Of a DNA stretch of 64,000 nt, positions 36,918-50,500 are shown in pieces (positions within the stretch are counted from its first letter, which is position 1; the number at the start of each line of letters is the position of its first letter). This DNA is from Trichostrongylus colubriformis (lineage: Eukaryota > Nematoda > Chromadorea > Rhabditida > Trichostrongylidae). Location of the stretch: contig OZ022261.1 of assembly GCA_963978905.1 (NCBI GenBank), positions 13,923,475 to 13,987,474 on the forward strand, read 5' to 3'. The position numbers and the translations under genes were made by a program. The notes under the pieces are model-generated. The model did no database searches. It worked only from the letters and a program-made list of their open reading frames with translations, and was not told the DNA's origin.

Positions 36918-38815
36918 ATGAGGGATATTTGGGATGAGACTTTTTGGTTACCAGAGAATGTCTCATGGTCAGACATGAAGGATAATGATAAGGTGCATTA
37001 CCCACATGTTGCGGATCTCCAATACACCATAATCTTAGGCATCGCCTTGCTGGTAGGTTGTATTCTTGTATTTTTCCATTCTGATTACTATTTTATTTTA
37101 TATTTGCAGATATTGCGGTTACTACTGGAATCATTCGTATTTTTACCTATTGGCTGGCTAGGGGGATGGATTCGTGCACCATTGCTACCCCAGATATGGG
37201 CACATTTAACAGGTAATAATGATTTTTCCAAGACAATTATTGTGCAGAAGAAGAATTGTGCTTTCCATTCGAGACACTCGCAGTTATTAACGGAATAAGA
37301 CTTCTCCTTTATGCTTACTTGTACTATCTAATATCTCATGCGTACGGCATCTGGTGTCATAGTGAGATTAGTATGTGCCATAGGCTGCTAGCTTTTTGTA
37401 AGTTACTGTTTTGGATTGACATTTCCATTTAGGTGGATTTGCGGGAAGAAGCAAATTCAAACGGGTCGCCGAATGTGCGTGGCGACTGTCCTTTTACATA
37501 TGTGCGTGGACAGCAGGGTGAGTATCATCTCCTGTTTATGCTCTGCTGCTTACCTGAAATCACTTGCCTGTTTATTTTCTAGTCTGTTCATATTGCTTGG
37601 TGAGCCACAACTTAAAGATGTATCTGAATGCTGGCGTGGATGGCCTCATCACAACATTACAACGTCAATCTGGTGGTATTACATTATGGAAGCCTCGTTC
37701 TACTGGGCGCTTTTTATTGGGTACACCCTTACTTTTTGTGCAATTCATCACTAATAGAATTACACAGAAGAATGGATGTCTTCTCAGAACTTTATGCGTC
37801 GATATTCGTCGAGCAGATTTCTTTCAAATGATGATTCACCATGGTATCACTATATTATTGCTTTATCTGAGCTGGACGATGAACATGGTCCGTGTTGGAA
37901 CACTTGTACTATTCGTACACGATGCCGCTGATATTTTCATGTAGGTTTTATTATTCCATCTTCTTCTTGTCAGAGGAAGCGGTCTTATTGCAACCAGAAT
38001 GTTATAAATACAAATTCATGGGCGCACGTAACCCAACACAAAGGTGAATTGAGTTGCAATTCATAGGAAGAATCACGGCCGAGGACATCTTGTTCATGGG
38101 AAGACGGGGTTCTTCGTAAATGCCTCTTTTTGTTTACTCTTGCGTGTTTCTACTTGGGACGTTTCTGTGGTTTCATTTCAGTGAAGTGGCAAAGATCATT
38201 CGTTATGCACATTGGGAAATGGCTCTCAATATCATTTTCGTTATTTTCCTAATTGTATGGACGGCAACACGACTCATCTACTATCCGTTCTGGATTATAC
38301 GATCAGTATGGTTTGACGCTCCGGAACTAATTCAGGTGGTTTGTGTAGAAGTATTTGTATGCCCTCTCACTGCTTGAAAGTTTCGAACTTCATTTTTTCT
38401 CCCATTTCTAGTCCTCATATCGATGGACGAATATATGGCAGAGGCCCTTAGTCCCTCGGGTACTTATGGTGATGCTATCATTGCTTCTAGTGCTTCACAT
38501 TTTCTGGACCTACGTAATATTAAAAGTAAGATTTCTTACTTACTTTTCGTTTTCTGTGGTTCACGTGGCAAGGTGTAGTCGTCCATATCTGAGACCACCT
38601 CACCACGAAACGGTATTACAGGTAAAGTGAACATTAAAGCTTTACTCGCAATGGCATGAAGACGAAAATCTAATACGTCGATCACTTTTCACCCGACACT
38701 TCCTATCTAATTTAAGGTGGCGTACAAATCCATGAAAGGAGGGGAATTGGGTGACGTGAGGGAAGAGAGCGATTCTGACGACGACGAGTCTTTGTCGAAG
38801 TCTAAGAAGGAGTAA
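36918..38815 (+). CDS. hyl: Ceramide synthase (TLC/LAG1 domain), HYL-type, complete
   Basis: N-acylates sphingoid bases with fatty acyl-CoA in the ER membrane. Eight exons: 36918-37052, 37110-37212, 37433-37517, 37583-37720, 37788-37940, 38182-38335, 38412-38525, 38717-38815; 981 nt, 326 residues, phases consistent. The start ATG lies six bases after TTTTACAG, a likely spliced-leader acceptor. The N-terminus has FWLPENVSW; RVAECAWRLSFY precedes the first core helices; WWYYIMEASFYWALF, then DIRRADFFQMMIHHG with catalytic His171-His172, LSWTMNMVRVGTL, and HDAAD at 198-202. A further helix LIYYPFWIIRSVW and LHIFWTYVILK follow. The tail is acidic with serines (EESDSDDDESLSKSKK), like phosphorylated tails of this family. 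No homeobox-like domain. Length is near the C. elegans HYL proteins; hyl-1/hyl-2/lagr-1 assignment is not possible here. Confidence 0.95.
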
Positions 38816-39688
38816 TATGCTGATCTGTGAATTCTCGTGCTCATTGACATGTGAACACAAATAGCTTCAATCCAGGATAAGTCTCGACGAATGCTTTTCT
38901 TTCAGTTTTCTTTTCTTTGGATTTTGACCATCATCCTGTCTTGCGACATTTCCTTAGTAACATTCCGACTTCGCCCTTTTTGGAACCATGTTGTGTTAAG
39001 GAAAGCCCTTTGTCACTTCCAAATTCATTCCACCAGTTTGGGAAACGATTAGCCACAGTGCAGTTCACAATGCTGCAGACTCGTCCCAGTTTGATCCTGA
39101 ATAGTGCTCACCAATTATCATTGAGTGGGTCGGCACTGAAACAACACATCGATCCCAATGATCACATTTGCATAAAGACGGAACTAATTGTAAGCTCACT
39201 GCGCACTATACTTGGGCTTCGGTTGCAGGGTTTGGCGTCTGTAGCAGGATTTGTCGGTGCGTTATTACATGCTAAGTTGGGTCAGTTTGTGACCCCACTC
39301 ACTGGGATCGAGTTTTCTGTATGAAAAGTTGCACAGCATTCTCAGTTTGATCACCTCAGTTTGCACAACCTTTTTAGCGCACAATTCGTTGTTGAACGGG
39401 TTCTCGAGAATCCTCGTTTGTTGTTGTTTTCTCTATTTTTTCAGAGAATCTTATTTCTATTTGTGTTGCTCACTTGACGAACAACTTGCATAAGATTCCG
39501 AGTAATAACACTATTCCTATGTTTGTACAGTACTGCCAGGACTTGCTATTCCTCCTTGCCGATGTATTCCAAAGCGATTGAATTAAATTGCAACAAATAT
39601 TTATAATAAACTTTTGCTATAACAGTATTTGTTGAGTGTAAAAACAACCAACAATAACAACTATAGTAACAATTTAAACTATACAAGC
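38816..39688. other. 3' intergenic region between convergent genes
   Basis: 873 bp between the stop codons of the ceramide synthase and pnpt-1. AATAAA at 39605-39610 could serve a long plus-strand transcript. A 135-codon plus frame at 38917-39324 has no recognisable domain. Confidence 0.5.
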
Positions 39689-42600
39689 CTACTTTCTAGG
39701 AGTCCTAGTAGGCAGAGAGGTGGAAGTCACGGTTTTCCGTGAAAGGCGTATTTGACCAGTATCAGCATCGCGTCCGAGCCATTGCACTGTTGTTTTCTGT
39801 CCTACCTTAAGAAAAGAACAATAACCATATCAATAGCCTTTCAAAAAGCAGACGTCACTTGCACCGCGACCGCGATGCAGTGGTTTGTTCCACCAACAAT
39901 GTAGTAGAAATCATGCAGTGGCTGTCATATCCCTTTACCGCAGCTTTTGTGAAAGGAGCTTTTAGCCTTTTAGCAGCAAATTGTGCGATCGCATACGCGC
40001 GGAAATTCTTAGCGTCAATCCGTATCTAGGAAAAGGTAATAATAGAAGGTTCGTACCTGAAGTCCGCTAGCAGATGAATGCCGAATAGGGAGAGCATGTA
40101 GTTGAGCATTAGGTACAAAGATAGGCCGACCCACGCCGGCTAGTTGTAATAGAGCACCTCGTTCTCGTAGCTCAACTACCTCGGCTGGGACCATTTGGCC
40201 GAAAGCGAACATCGGTTCATCAGTCTCAGAGAGCAACCTCGAAATGCTCCAGTGAACTAATTTGAAAATAGAGGACAAAGAAAATTCAAAAAATACTTCG
40301 CAATGAGTGCCTTGGCGTCTTCCATGCGTTGTTTGTTGGGAGCAAATAAACTGATGTGAGCATCGTCTTCATGGGTGATCTTGAAGGTAGTAAGGTGAAA
40401 TATTGAAGATAACATTCGGAAAACAATATCCCTCATCCTAGTGAGCCCTCACCTTAACACCAGTTTCCGCCTCTATTGTTTTCGCATGCAATCCTCCAGC
40501 ACGGAATAGAGCCTGCCTCTTGTAAGCATCTAACCGCATAGATTCAAGCACTGGTACTGAAGGTTTGAAGGTTTCCCTGTAACACTGCAGTTAAGAACTC
40601 GTCATCAAAAACCGTCGTTTGGTCCAAGTTCCTGTGGTATAACCCAACAGGACAGGGAACAAGTGGCGATCCTGCGAATGGAGCTCTGTTGACCCACCAC
40701 TCACAGCTCCAGCTGACGAGAACCGTGTCCCTTCTCCTCAACCAAAAATCCTACCATCAGATATGAGGGCTGAATACAACATCACACTAACCGTGGCCTA
40801 TCTCGCATAACTGCCATCTTTTCGAGCACATGATCAATGCCACTTCTGGCGCTCACTAAAGCTTCACTGAGTTGTTCTCGGGTTAGACCAGGAATTTTGA
40901 CATCCAGCTGCATCGCCGTGAAGCCTCGCGATGAACCTCGAAAATACGTATTTGCGTCCGTGTATTGGACAATATTACTACTTTTGCTTACCAGCTATCT
41001 TGAAATCCATATCACCAGCATAGTCCTCAATACCCAAGATATCAGTCAGCACTTTATGAGACTTTTCTCCTCTGAAGAAATGCACAAGGCAAAGTCTGAG
41101 ATTGTACAAATGAAAACATGGAAACTCACTCCTTATCAGTAATTAATCCTATAGCAACACCCGCGACTGGAGCCAATAGAGGTACGCCAGCGTCGAGCAT
41201 TGCTAGGCTTCCACCGCAAACGGATGCCATCGAAGAAGATCCGTTGGATTCCAAAACCTGGAAAACGTCAAGTTCCCAACCTCGTTCCAAGCCGTTTAGG
41301 CCTATTTTTTTTGAACCTTACAATCAAAAAGCACGTACTGATCCGAATTCATCCACACCCCAAAATTCAAAACTGATGAAAACTTGCCTGACAAGCTAGA
41401 CGTATACTGTACGGGAATTCCTTTGGGACTACATGTTTGAGCGCTTTCTCAGCTAGGGCGCCATGCCCTAATTCTCTTCTACTAGATCCTCGAGAAGACT
41501 AAAACAACTATGTATCAAAAATGCGACGAAGTGGCAGAAATTTCAACATGATTTCACAATGCACACCAGCACAGCACAAGCGATAATTTGGACGCTCCTG
41601 AAATGGGGAGAAGCTAAGTAAAGCGACAATGAAGAAGGAACGGGAGACTCTCCCACCCTTAACCTTTGAGTGGAGAGTTTGGCGACATGTCGCAGCCATG
41701 GGGATCCACGGCATGCAGCTTAACGTAAGTAAACTACACGCTCACTTGTGAGATATACTCGCACACGGGAAGCCCGCCACCAAGTGCAGAAACTTTTTTG
41801 GACAGTGGTAGGAGTAATGCTAGTGACAAGAACTCTTAAAGTGAGTCGTTAAAATGAAACTTACGGGCCCACCAGGACAATATGTGGCGAAATTTCCGGT
41901 GAAACGAAGCGCCCCATGCTTTATGAGAACGATTTTTCAAAGCTGACACCTGTTTTAACAATACCCGCCCCTTTCGCTGACGGACCTCGCCTCCTTCTGG
42001 AGTGAAAGGTGGGAAGAGGGTTGCGGTTCCCATGTTTTTTGACCACTCTGTTTCGTTTTTTCTTCACTTTCGCGCTAGTAGCGCCTGGACTTCCTCATCC
42101 AACAATCCTTCGATACTGGCCTCGAATACCTCTACCATGCCTTTAGGAGTTAGGCAGGACCTGTTTCACTACGATTTGCCCATACAAATTCTCTATAGAT
42201 CCTGCCGTCCGTGAACCATCCCAAAGTAAATACTGAGCTGACAAAATAACTCACCGCAATTTCATTAGTTGCATAACTAGGGAACTCGTAATGTAGCATA
42301 AACATTTTCTTCCGCTGCCCACCGAGTATTTGTGATATCGAATCCGAATGAAAAGCAGCTGCTGGGCTGTCAAACGTAACCGTGGACATCACCTAAAATG
42401 GAAAACGCTACTTTTCATACAAATGGCAGTGCGACAGGATTCCGATCCGAGGCTCTATCAGACAAGGATGCTAAATCGCATGTTTCTAAGCAACTTTCAA
42501 ACAAGGAGCAACTAATTCATATATGCTGGCAATTAATGTGGTGGCTTAAGTTTTCCTTAAGCTCGGAGTTTCAACATGACGTGAACAAGAATGAACTTCC

Positions 42601-45600
42601 AACCTCCTCCTACATGGATCTGCGATTCATTCAGCTTGAGGATCACATTGCAAAAGCAGCGACCGACTGATAACTCGACCATGCCCCTTTCCCCCATCCC
42701 GATAGTTCGTGAAAATGAGTTACCTGTGTTTGACCCCTTTGAAACAACGACGAACCATGCAGGCGCTTGTACAGATCAACACTTATAGTTATAGGTCGAA
42801 CTTCGGTAATATTGCGACCATCACATCGCATATTGTTTTCGAGAATCAGTGTACTGCAATCAGCGTGTAAAACGACATCAAATAAGTGCGTGGTTTGGAG
42901 CACATACCGCAAAGCTTTCTTGGTGACATCTCGAAAAATTGCTTGAATCAGAGAAGGATCTTCGTCGCTTATTGAATTCACTACATCTTTTCCAACCTCC
43001 TGCAAGAGGACCATGGTATCAGCTGTTTTTTTTTTATATAAAAACCATGAAATCTCAAATAATGACCAACGTTGACAGCTTCGTCTCGAGAAATTTTGTC
43101 ATGCGATGGGTCTGTGAAGATGTAGTACAAGCGTTCGTCGCACAGTGCCCGCACCTCACGTTCAAGATCGGGTGGGAAAGTGGAAGCGATGAACTAGAAA
43201 GAAGTGCACGCATCAAATAGTTAAGCAAGAAAGCAGTGATCAGAAAGTATACCTCAGCTTTTTCCTTTCCAGCTGCATCACGCAGGTCATTCATGGCGAC
43301 CAGAACTTTATCAATAGCGCTCAAGCCCTCATCCATAGCAGTTTCCAGTTGTTCGGCAGAAATTTCCTATACAATAGTATTTTAATATACATAATATACA
43401 TGTATATAAACGAGAAGTGATCAATTCAACACGTAGATCATTGTGATTCATTCACCTTTCCGTCCATTTCAATCATTACCGTTCGTCGATCACCACAACC
43501 CGCTATTAATAAATCCATAGATGAACACTTCATGGCTGAGCGATTTGGATTGAGGATAAGCTGCAATTAGAGTAGATTACAGAGCTAATTTGCATCTATA
43601 CGGTTCACCAGACAAATCATTACTAGTACGAATATCAGTGGTGATAAGAAAGTATCGACATTGCTTGGATATTGGAACGCACACTTTGATTTCGTATAAA
43701 ATCGTATTACTGAGTGCAGTCAGGTTTTGCATAGCAGTTTCCGACAAACTATTCATTTTCTACCCACCATCAGACCTTCTCCCATTTTCAGAGCTTTTTG
43801 AGCACATTGCAAGTTCACCGGAATAAAGCACTTCCTAGATCGTCAGGGGTGGATCTTCGTCAGAGGATGCCAAACAGCATGGCGTACAAAGATGAGATGG
43901 CGAACCCCAACACATCCCCACCAGTGATGACTGAAGATGCATTCCTTCCCGGGAACGTGAAGTATACCTTGAGCCCCGGGAGTGGACAATTTTGGCCCCC
44001 GGCACCCTCTTGTAGTTCGGCAGCACTCAGGACGCCATGCTGAGTCCTCGTGTTTAGATTATTTATTTATTTATTTATTTATTTAGTGGACATGACAGAT
44101 TAATTGGATACTGCATAATAAACGCATCCTTTTGCGTTTTTTAGCTCATTCTCTCTATAAATGTTTCACTTTTTGTCTCTGTTTGTTGTTTCACATGCTG
44201 AACATCATCATAAATAAACTCATTCCACCTTCCCTGCTAGCCGCCGGCAGATAACTCGGCCTATGGAGCGATCAGTTCGAGGGTGAAGCGGGCTAGGATC
44301 GCAATAGCGCCCCAAACGTAAGTTTTTTACGCAAGCTCCGCTACATATCTCTTCTGGGATCAAATGTTCGTTTACAGAGAATAAGGTTTCCAAATGATTT
44401 TTCCTTGCCCCCTCCTGGTGCCTTTAAGACAGTGTCGAGGTAAATATGAAATAAGAAAGTATTAGGTTGGCTAATAAATTCCTGGACACTTCGAGACGTT
44501 TTTTTATTTTATAACTTTTTTTGGAACAACTTATAATCAATCAATAATATATTCACCATCATTATCAATGACCTTCTGCCATCGCTCTGGCAACCTTTCA
44601 ATTCCATTCATCCAGAACTGTGCAGATTGTGACGCTATGAAGTCGTCGATTGCGATTTTGAGATCCTCCTCTTTTTTGAACTACTTGTCCTTCAGATATC
44701 TTTTGAGAGGGAAGAATAAACGGTAATAAGATGAGGAGAGGTCCGGGAAATATGGTGGGTGCGGCAGAACTCCCCACTCTAAAGCCGACAAAGTATCTCG
44801 AGTGATCTTCGCTACGGGTGGCTCTCAACGTTGTCGTGCAGTAGCATCACATCGGCCCTTCCTCTCTCTAGACAACCTCCGGCCCTTATATACCTATGTG
44901 GCGGAACATCCGAGAGCACTGTTCGACAAGGCCGAACATGAAAAGATGAGCTGTCAAGCGATGCATTGTAGATCAAACTATTTGAAGTGTCCAGGAAGCA
45001 AATCTAATAGAAGGCACTAGTAACTTAGAGCAATCCCACCAGCTCGAATGCTGATGGGGTGGAAGGGGAGAGTTTCGGAGAACATTCCGATTCCGCTACA
45101 GACTTAAACCCAAGCGTAATCTGACCCGTAGGAAACGAATATGACGCTCACATAACGCCAAACCACCTAACGCCGCCCGCGCCAAAATGGCGTGGATTAC
45201 CAAAGTTGCACCAAACTTATCCATATGAGCGTTTTGACGTTCTGAGTATCGCCGATGCCTACGTGACAGAAATTTGAAGATTCACCCGTTCAGCAACGGC
45301 GCCTCCAACGTGAGCGCCAAGTGAGCGTCATATTCGGTTCTTGCGGTTCAAGTAACTCTTGGCCACAGGATTCCAGCTAAATCGGAATATTTGACAAAAA
45401 TGGCCTTTTTCACCCTGTAAAGATTCGAGCTAGTGGGGTTCCTTAGGGGTAAACACTGCCAATGGAAATGTAACGGCAAAACAGAAATTTCCTACCTTAT
45501 CATCAACGAGCGCTACTCGTACGGCAGCCACGGGACCGTGCCAAGGTACAGCCGACAAATGAAGCGATGAGGCAGCTGCATTCAAACCCAACAACACCAC

Positions 45601-46280
45601 GTCACCATCATCGTCTACGGAGAGCGGCTTCACCACTATCTTAGCGAAATTTTTTAAATCAAGAAATTCAACAGGATCAGATAATATACGCTTATTCTAT
45701 TTACCTGAGTTTCATTAACCCAACCACAGGGAAACAAAGTGCGAAGAGATCGATCGATAACCCGCGATGCAAGAATATCCGCATCCGTCTGGCCGAGTTC
45801 GCGACGCAAGTAATTGGTCGGGATCTTGCCCACCGCTGCTGCACTCTGTTTGAAATCGACCAGTAAAGGTACGAAATCTTGGCCTGGATGGTGATCGCTA
45901 TTTGATTTTCGGTAGACGCAAGTACTTAGAACCTGAATTCATAAATTTGAAATTAAACAAAGCAACATGCACAAATTACTTACAGCGCTAGCACCACAAG
46001 AAGCAACCACCGATCCAGATGCAAATCTGGCCATATGCCCTGCAACAGCGTTATAATTAAAAAACAACAAAGTAAGGGAATAAAGGAAACTTTTACTGAA
46101 GATAGAACGAAGAAATAAAAAACCTGTTGTTAGTACAAGCGGTTCTTCGCTTCCTATATGTACAGATACCGAATGTTTGAAGCGTTGAAACAAGAACCTT
46201 AATATCCAAAAGACACTCAAAAAGCTCACACTTCCTGGAACTGCATCAAAAAAAATTTTTTTACAAGGAAAGTAATTCAT
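39689..46280 (-). CDS. pnpt-1: Mitochondrial polynucleotide phosphorylase (PNPase), complete
   Basis: 3'-5' phosphorolytic exoribonuclease, normally trimeric and mitochondrial. Eighteen exons on the minus strand: 46280-46124, 46039-45984, 45932-45705, 45639-45496, 43560-43456, 43366-43253, 43193-43071, 42999-42908, 42853-42724, 42392-42255, 41498-41388, 41257-41130, 41071-40992, 40936-40792, 40576-40453, 40379-40297, 40237-40057, 39805-39689; 2256 nt, 751 residues, every phase consistent. RNase PH domain 1 (about 40-230: [37 protein letters not shown]), helical linker (231-340), RNase PH domain 2 (345-584: [53 protein letters not shown], and catalytic GDMDFK), KH domain ([18 protein letters not shown]), S1 domain to the end. 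The start (ATG after ATTTAG-CAACA) is the least certain; it gives a basic, hydrophobic leader compatible with mitochondrial import. Confidence 0.95.
43826..44461. other. pnpt-1 intron 4 repeat sequence and (ATTT)n microsatellite
   Basis: (TTTA)n at 44059-44085. 44370-44435 ends CCTCCTGGTGCCTTTAAG, like the right end of the MITE at 51111. It lies within the 1.9-kb intron 43561-45495. Confidence 0.6.
44462..45007 (-). mobile_element. Mariner-like element, 5'-deleted, in pnpt-1 intron
   Basis: Ends TTAGGTTGGCTAATAAATTC and (reverse) TTAGATTTGCTTCCTGGACA share the GGACACTTC block; TA on both sides (44460-44461, 45008-45009). The minus strand retains the transposase end: [26 protein letters not shown] and [14 protein letters not shown] with a stop. 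Only 546 bp, so most of the transposase is missing. Confidence 0.85.
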
Positions 46281-47540
46281 TGTTGCTAAATACTTCAAGC
46301 AAAACTCACAGTGAGTAGCGAACTTTAGAAAATAAAAACATCTCTAAGGATAGAAACTCAGGTTATTGATCGAATAAGTAAGAGCAGCGGGCACACAGCA
46401 GAACCACCAGTTTCTCCTTGAACCCTGAAACACACGCGGAAACCTTATTGCTACTGCCGAAACGAATCATGAAAATTACTTCAGGACGTCAGACAAAATC
46501 TCACCTCGAAACTTCCCTGTCCGCTCCACCTTGCAGCAAATTATGCCAAAGGCAACGTGAAACGGGCTTCAAACTCCAAGCAATATGGAAATAACCATAA
46601 GTAGCTCAACCGAAGAATATGGAGTACGAGCCTGAACCACAGATTTTTCTCAGCTTAAGGCAGATCTCGTTCAGTAGGATAAGGAGAGCAACTTAATACG
46701 TAACCGGCTCATGCAGCGCACACGCGCAAGATGAAATGTGCCGAAAAAGTTCAAAAGTGGTTAAATTGAAAACTAATGGAAACTGAATAGCAGGATGGAA
46801 TCATGGACGACCATTTTTGTATCGGAGCACGAACTACCAAATCCAGTGAAACTGTTCAGCCTAGAATCCCACTTTACCGCATGACTGTGGGACCACTGCG
46901 ACAGTCTCAGTATTTTCATGACGGCTGGGTAAAAAATCAAAACAAAGAATCGCATGGCGCATCGTATTAGCCCTTTCTGTACCACACGCAAGATCTTGTA
47001 CCTAAACCATCACCTGGAACGAATCCGGGACCAGAAGGCTCTATCTATATGCCCTATGTTATAATGCGAGGTGATACCGACAAGTGTCGATTTGGGTTCA
47101 GTTAATGCTAGAAGCGCAGTAAACCTCTGGCATTGACCATATTGTGAACAAAAGTCAATACTTCTAACTACTTTATTTACTCGCACAACACTGTAGCAAC
47201 AACACGAAAATTAAGTTTCAAAAGATACACGTCAATGACTACACGCGAAAAACGGATCTTCTGAAGTTAAATTCACAACGTAGACAAAACATGAACAAAA
47301 CTAGTAAGGCTCCTCAAAAGTATCGCAGTTTCAACAAGTGTGATGATGATGACGGACACGACAATATAGCCGTATCCAGAAATAAAGGGTTAACCTGCAC
47401 CACTCTCTCACCCTGAAGGTGAGCAAACAGCATCAAAATCGTTGAAGTAAAAAGTTACAATATAGAAAGTAGATTTTCCACGTAATTATGGGAGAAAACA
47501 TGATGCGCAGAAAGCGGAATGCTTCTCGAAGAAAAGGCTC
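46281..47540. other. Intergenic between lmp-1 and pnpt-1 (both minus)
   Basis: 1.26 kb. TTTATT at 47172-47177 is an AATAAA poly(A) signal on the minus strand, about 365 bp after the lmp-1 stop. No other gene seen. Confidence 0.5.
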
Positions 47541-50500
47541 CTAGACGCTAGCGTACCCTTGACGCTTAGCGCGAGCTCTTCCGATGAGGTAGGCGACAAG
47601 AACGATAACGACAAGGCCGGCGAGGCAAGCACCAACAACGATCGGGACGATATCCGACGTGCGTGAGTCAAGTAGACACTGTTCAAAAGCTGAAAATGTA
47701 CCATTGATCAAGCCACGAAGAATTCACAGTTTGACGTGAAGAGGCACTTCAATACGAACCTTGTTCCTTCGGGAGTTCAGGGGTGTCTAGCAATGCGAAA
47801 GCGATGACACGCACATTTTTCATTTCAATCATTGAGTCATTCGAGAGAGAAAGATCAGACGTCGAACACTGTAATGAGGATTATTTCAAGATAAATATGA
47901 AGGAACAGGGACTGGCAAAGAATAACCAGTAACACCAATAACGACCATTCATCAGATGATAACTTAGTGCTGCCCTAATTTTCTACAGAAGGTTACTTCT
48001 TGGTAGTCATCACCGCCAAGGATCAAAAGGATGTGTGCTCAGATCGTTCACAAAATTTTTGCATAATTTTGGTCTAGCAAGATATCTCAATGAATGGCAC
48101 CCTTCAGTACATACCTTGAACGCATTTTTCTCATGGCCCTGAAGATCGATATGAGAAGCAGACTTCGTGAACTTATCTGGAAAGAATGCATGTAAATATT
48201 CTTAGAACTGAACAGAATCATATATAAACTCACATATCGATGAGCCATTCATTCCAGCTACAGGAGCCGTAACAAGCGTGTAATCAAGCAGTTCAAAAGT
48301 GGTTTTGTTACTGTGTCCAAAAACCAAAGTTAAATCCCATGGCTGAGCAGATAAGGCCGGAGTGTTGTTTCCCATAGGGAAGAAGCTAACCTGAACGTCA
48401 AAACAAGTGATATTTCCCATAACAAACTTGCAGTAGTCAATTTTCATAGAGAAAAACTGCCCCTAGCCATTTTTCGACTTACTCTTATACAGTGCCAGTG
48501 CCTAGTTAAGGATTTCGAAATCTCGCCACGCGGCAACAAATCACTTCAGTCACGTATATGGCGTGAACTAATTTGTTTGTATGCAGTATATTTAGCCACT
48601 TTTTATGCAATAGCGATGAATGAAGCTTGAGACTTGATATATTTGCTAAATGAATGCCTACGGAGCCACAACGTGGCCGGAAAGAGATGAAAGATATGTT
48701 TTGCAATTCATCCAGATATTATCATCACCCCCACAGTATCGGAATACTTCATCTGTTTCTTTTAAATCAAGCAAACGTTCCAAAGTGACAAATAGTACAG
48801 ATCCCCCTTAGAAATGTGGACTCTCAAATAAATCTCCAAAAAATCAATCGTTACGAAACATGAGTTGGATATCCTCTACAACTCTCTCTTTATCGCTCTG
48901 GCCGCTTGCCTGGGAAAGGCCGTCACTGGAATTGAGAAGCGTTGCTACTCGCCAGTAACTCGCACGAGCCCCAGCAGTTATACAGTGCGTTTCATAATTA
49001 TAAGGTCACCCCTGAATTTCAGGTTTTCTCGACAACACTCCATTGAGGAATCTTTTCAGTCTCATAGACGGATTCCTCACCTGAAATAACCCCGGTGTCC
49101 GATTTTTGGTAGCAGTCTCGTTTACCTCATGTTTTTAAGAGTATTTTTTGTTTTTTGCACCGTTTCATAATTACAAGGTCACCCTGACAAAAGAAAAAAG
49201 TTAAGGCCCCGGCAGGTCTGTGATGGTAGATATGTCTTCCAAATACATCTTCGAGATACATATTCAGTCGTCTTGTGGTTAGCTAATATGTTCCGAGAGA
49301 AAAGTCCAGATTTTGGATTCTTGTGGTGCTAGGCTGTCTGAGAGCCATTCCAAAAAAATTGGAAGATTCCTGTGCTCAATTAGATGACATTCGAGAGTTC
49401 GGTGTCTTCAGATGTTTTTCAGGCTCTGGATTCCCACGTGAGATTATTATCATTAACGAGGAAAGGATTGTGGGGGCCACTTCCTACAGCACCTCCTCCA
49501 TGGACCAGATTTGTTTGGCGTTAAACCATTTTTAATCTGGAGCCACAGCGTGTATAGCTGCGAGGAAGAGCAGAAACATCACTGTAGAAGTAATGAAGTC
49601 CTTTCTGAGGCCTACAGCACACCATGAGGCGGAACGATTTCAATTCATAAAGTTATTCTTGAGCACGGATTGAACGAAACTGAATTTGCATAGCAGTTGC
49701 ACCGTGCATGCGAATAATTCCATCCGAATTGTATTTTTGAGTCTGAAGATATTCTATTTGTATGGTACTAACGAGTAGAGGTAGTACTAGCTTGGTCTGA
49801 GAAGTGCGCCGATCTACTGGAGCCTTGGCAATTTTTGTGGGATAAGGGTGATGGCCTAAGTGGTTTCCGGCAATGAGGTTGCATTGAGCCTTGCCTTCGA
49901 AACCTGCGGGATGGACTTCAGAGACTGCTAGAAGATCTTACGAAAAAATCAGTTGCTTTTTGGAGCCGGCCGGCTCTTCATAATCGCGTCTAACAGCGTG
50001 ACAAGGCTGTTGTTCACGTAGGTCATTCAACGGAATCGTGGTTAAAGTTCCAAAGTACGGACCTCCAGCCATAGATAACATGTGGTCTTGTTCTCAGCTC
50101 TATTGGGGAGTTCTGGAAGACATCGCTGCAAAAATATTTACCCCAATAATCGCCAATTCTGGGAAGCAAAGCTGCTGAAACAGGCAAATGTTGAAGACTG
50201 GAACAATATCTGTGGTAAGACTCTTCGGGATTCCGTTTCTACTTCCCCAAGCGGCTAGTTAATGTCGTTCTTAAACAGGAGGGAACCATAGATTATGAGC
50301 TCCTTCGCATGCACTGTTAACTCTAGCAAATCTTCTCTTTCTTCGGGGTGACCTTATAATTATGAAACGGCACAAAAATCAGAAAATATTCATAGAAATA
50401 TCGGGCTAAAAGGTAACGTCATCAAAACTAATATGGAAGGGTTTTCTGTGGTGAGGAATCTGTAAAAAATACTTAAAAAATTTTCGGCTGGCTGTGTGTT

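Noticed and set aside
45939..46298. Single 119-codon exon for the pnpt-1 N-terminus
   Set aside because: It reads through a stopless 84-nt intron; splicing restores the RNase PH match [14 protein letters not shown].
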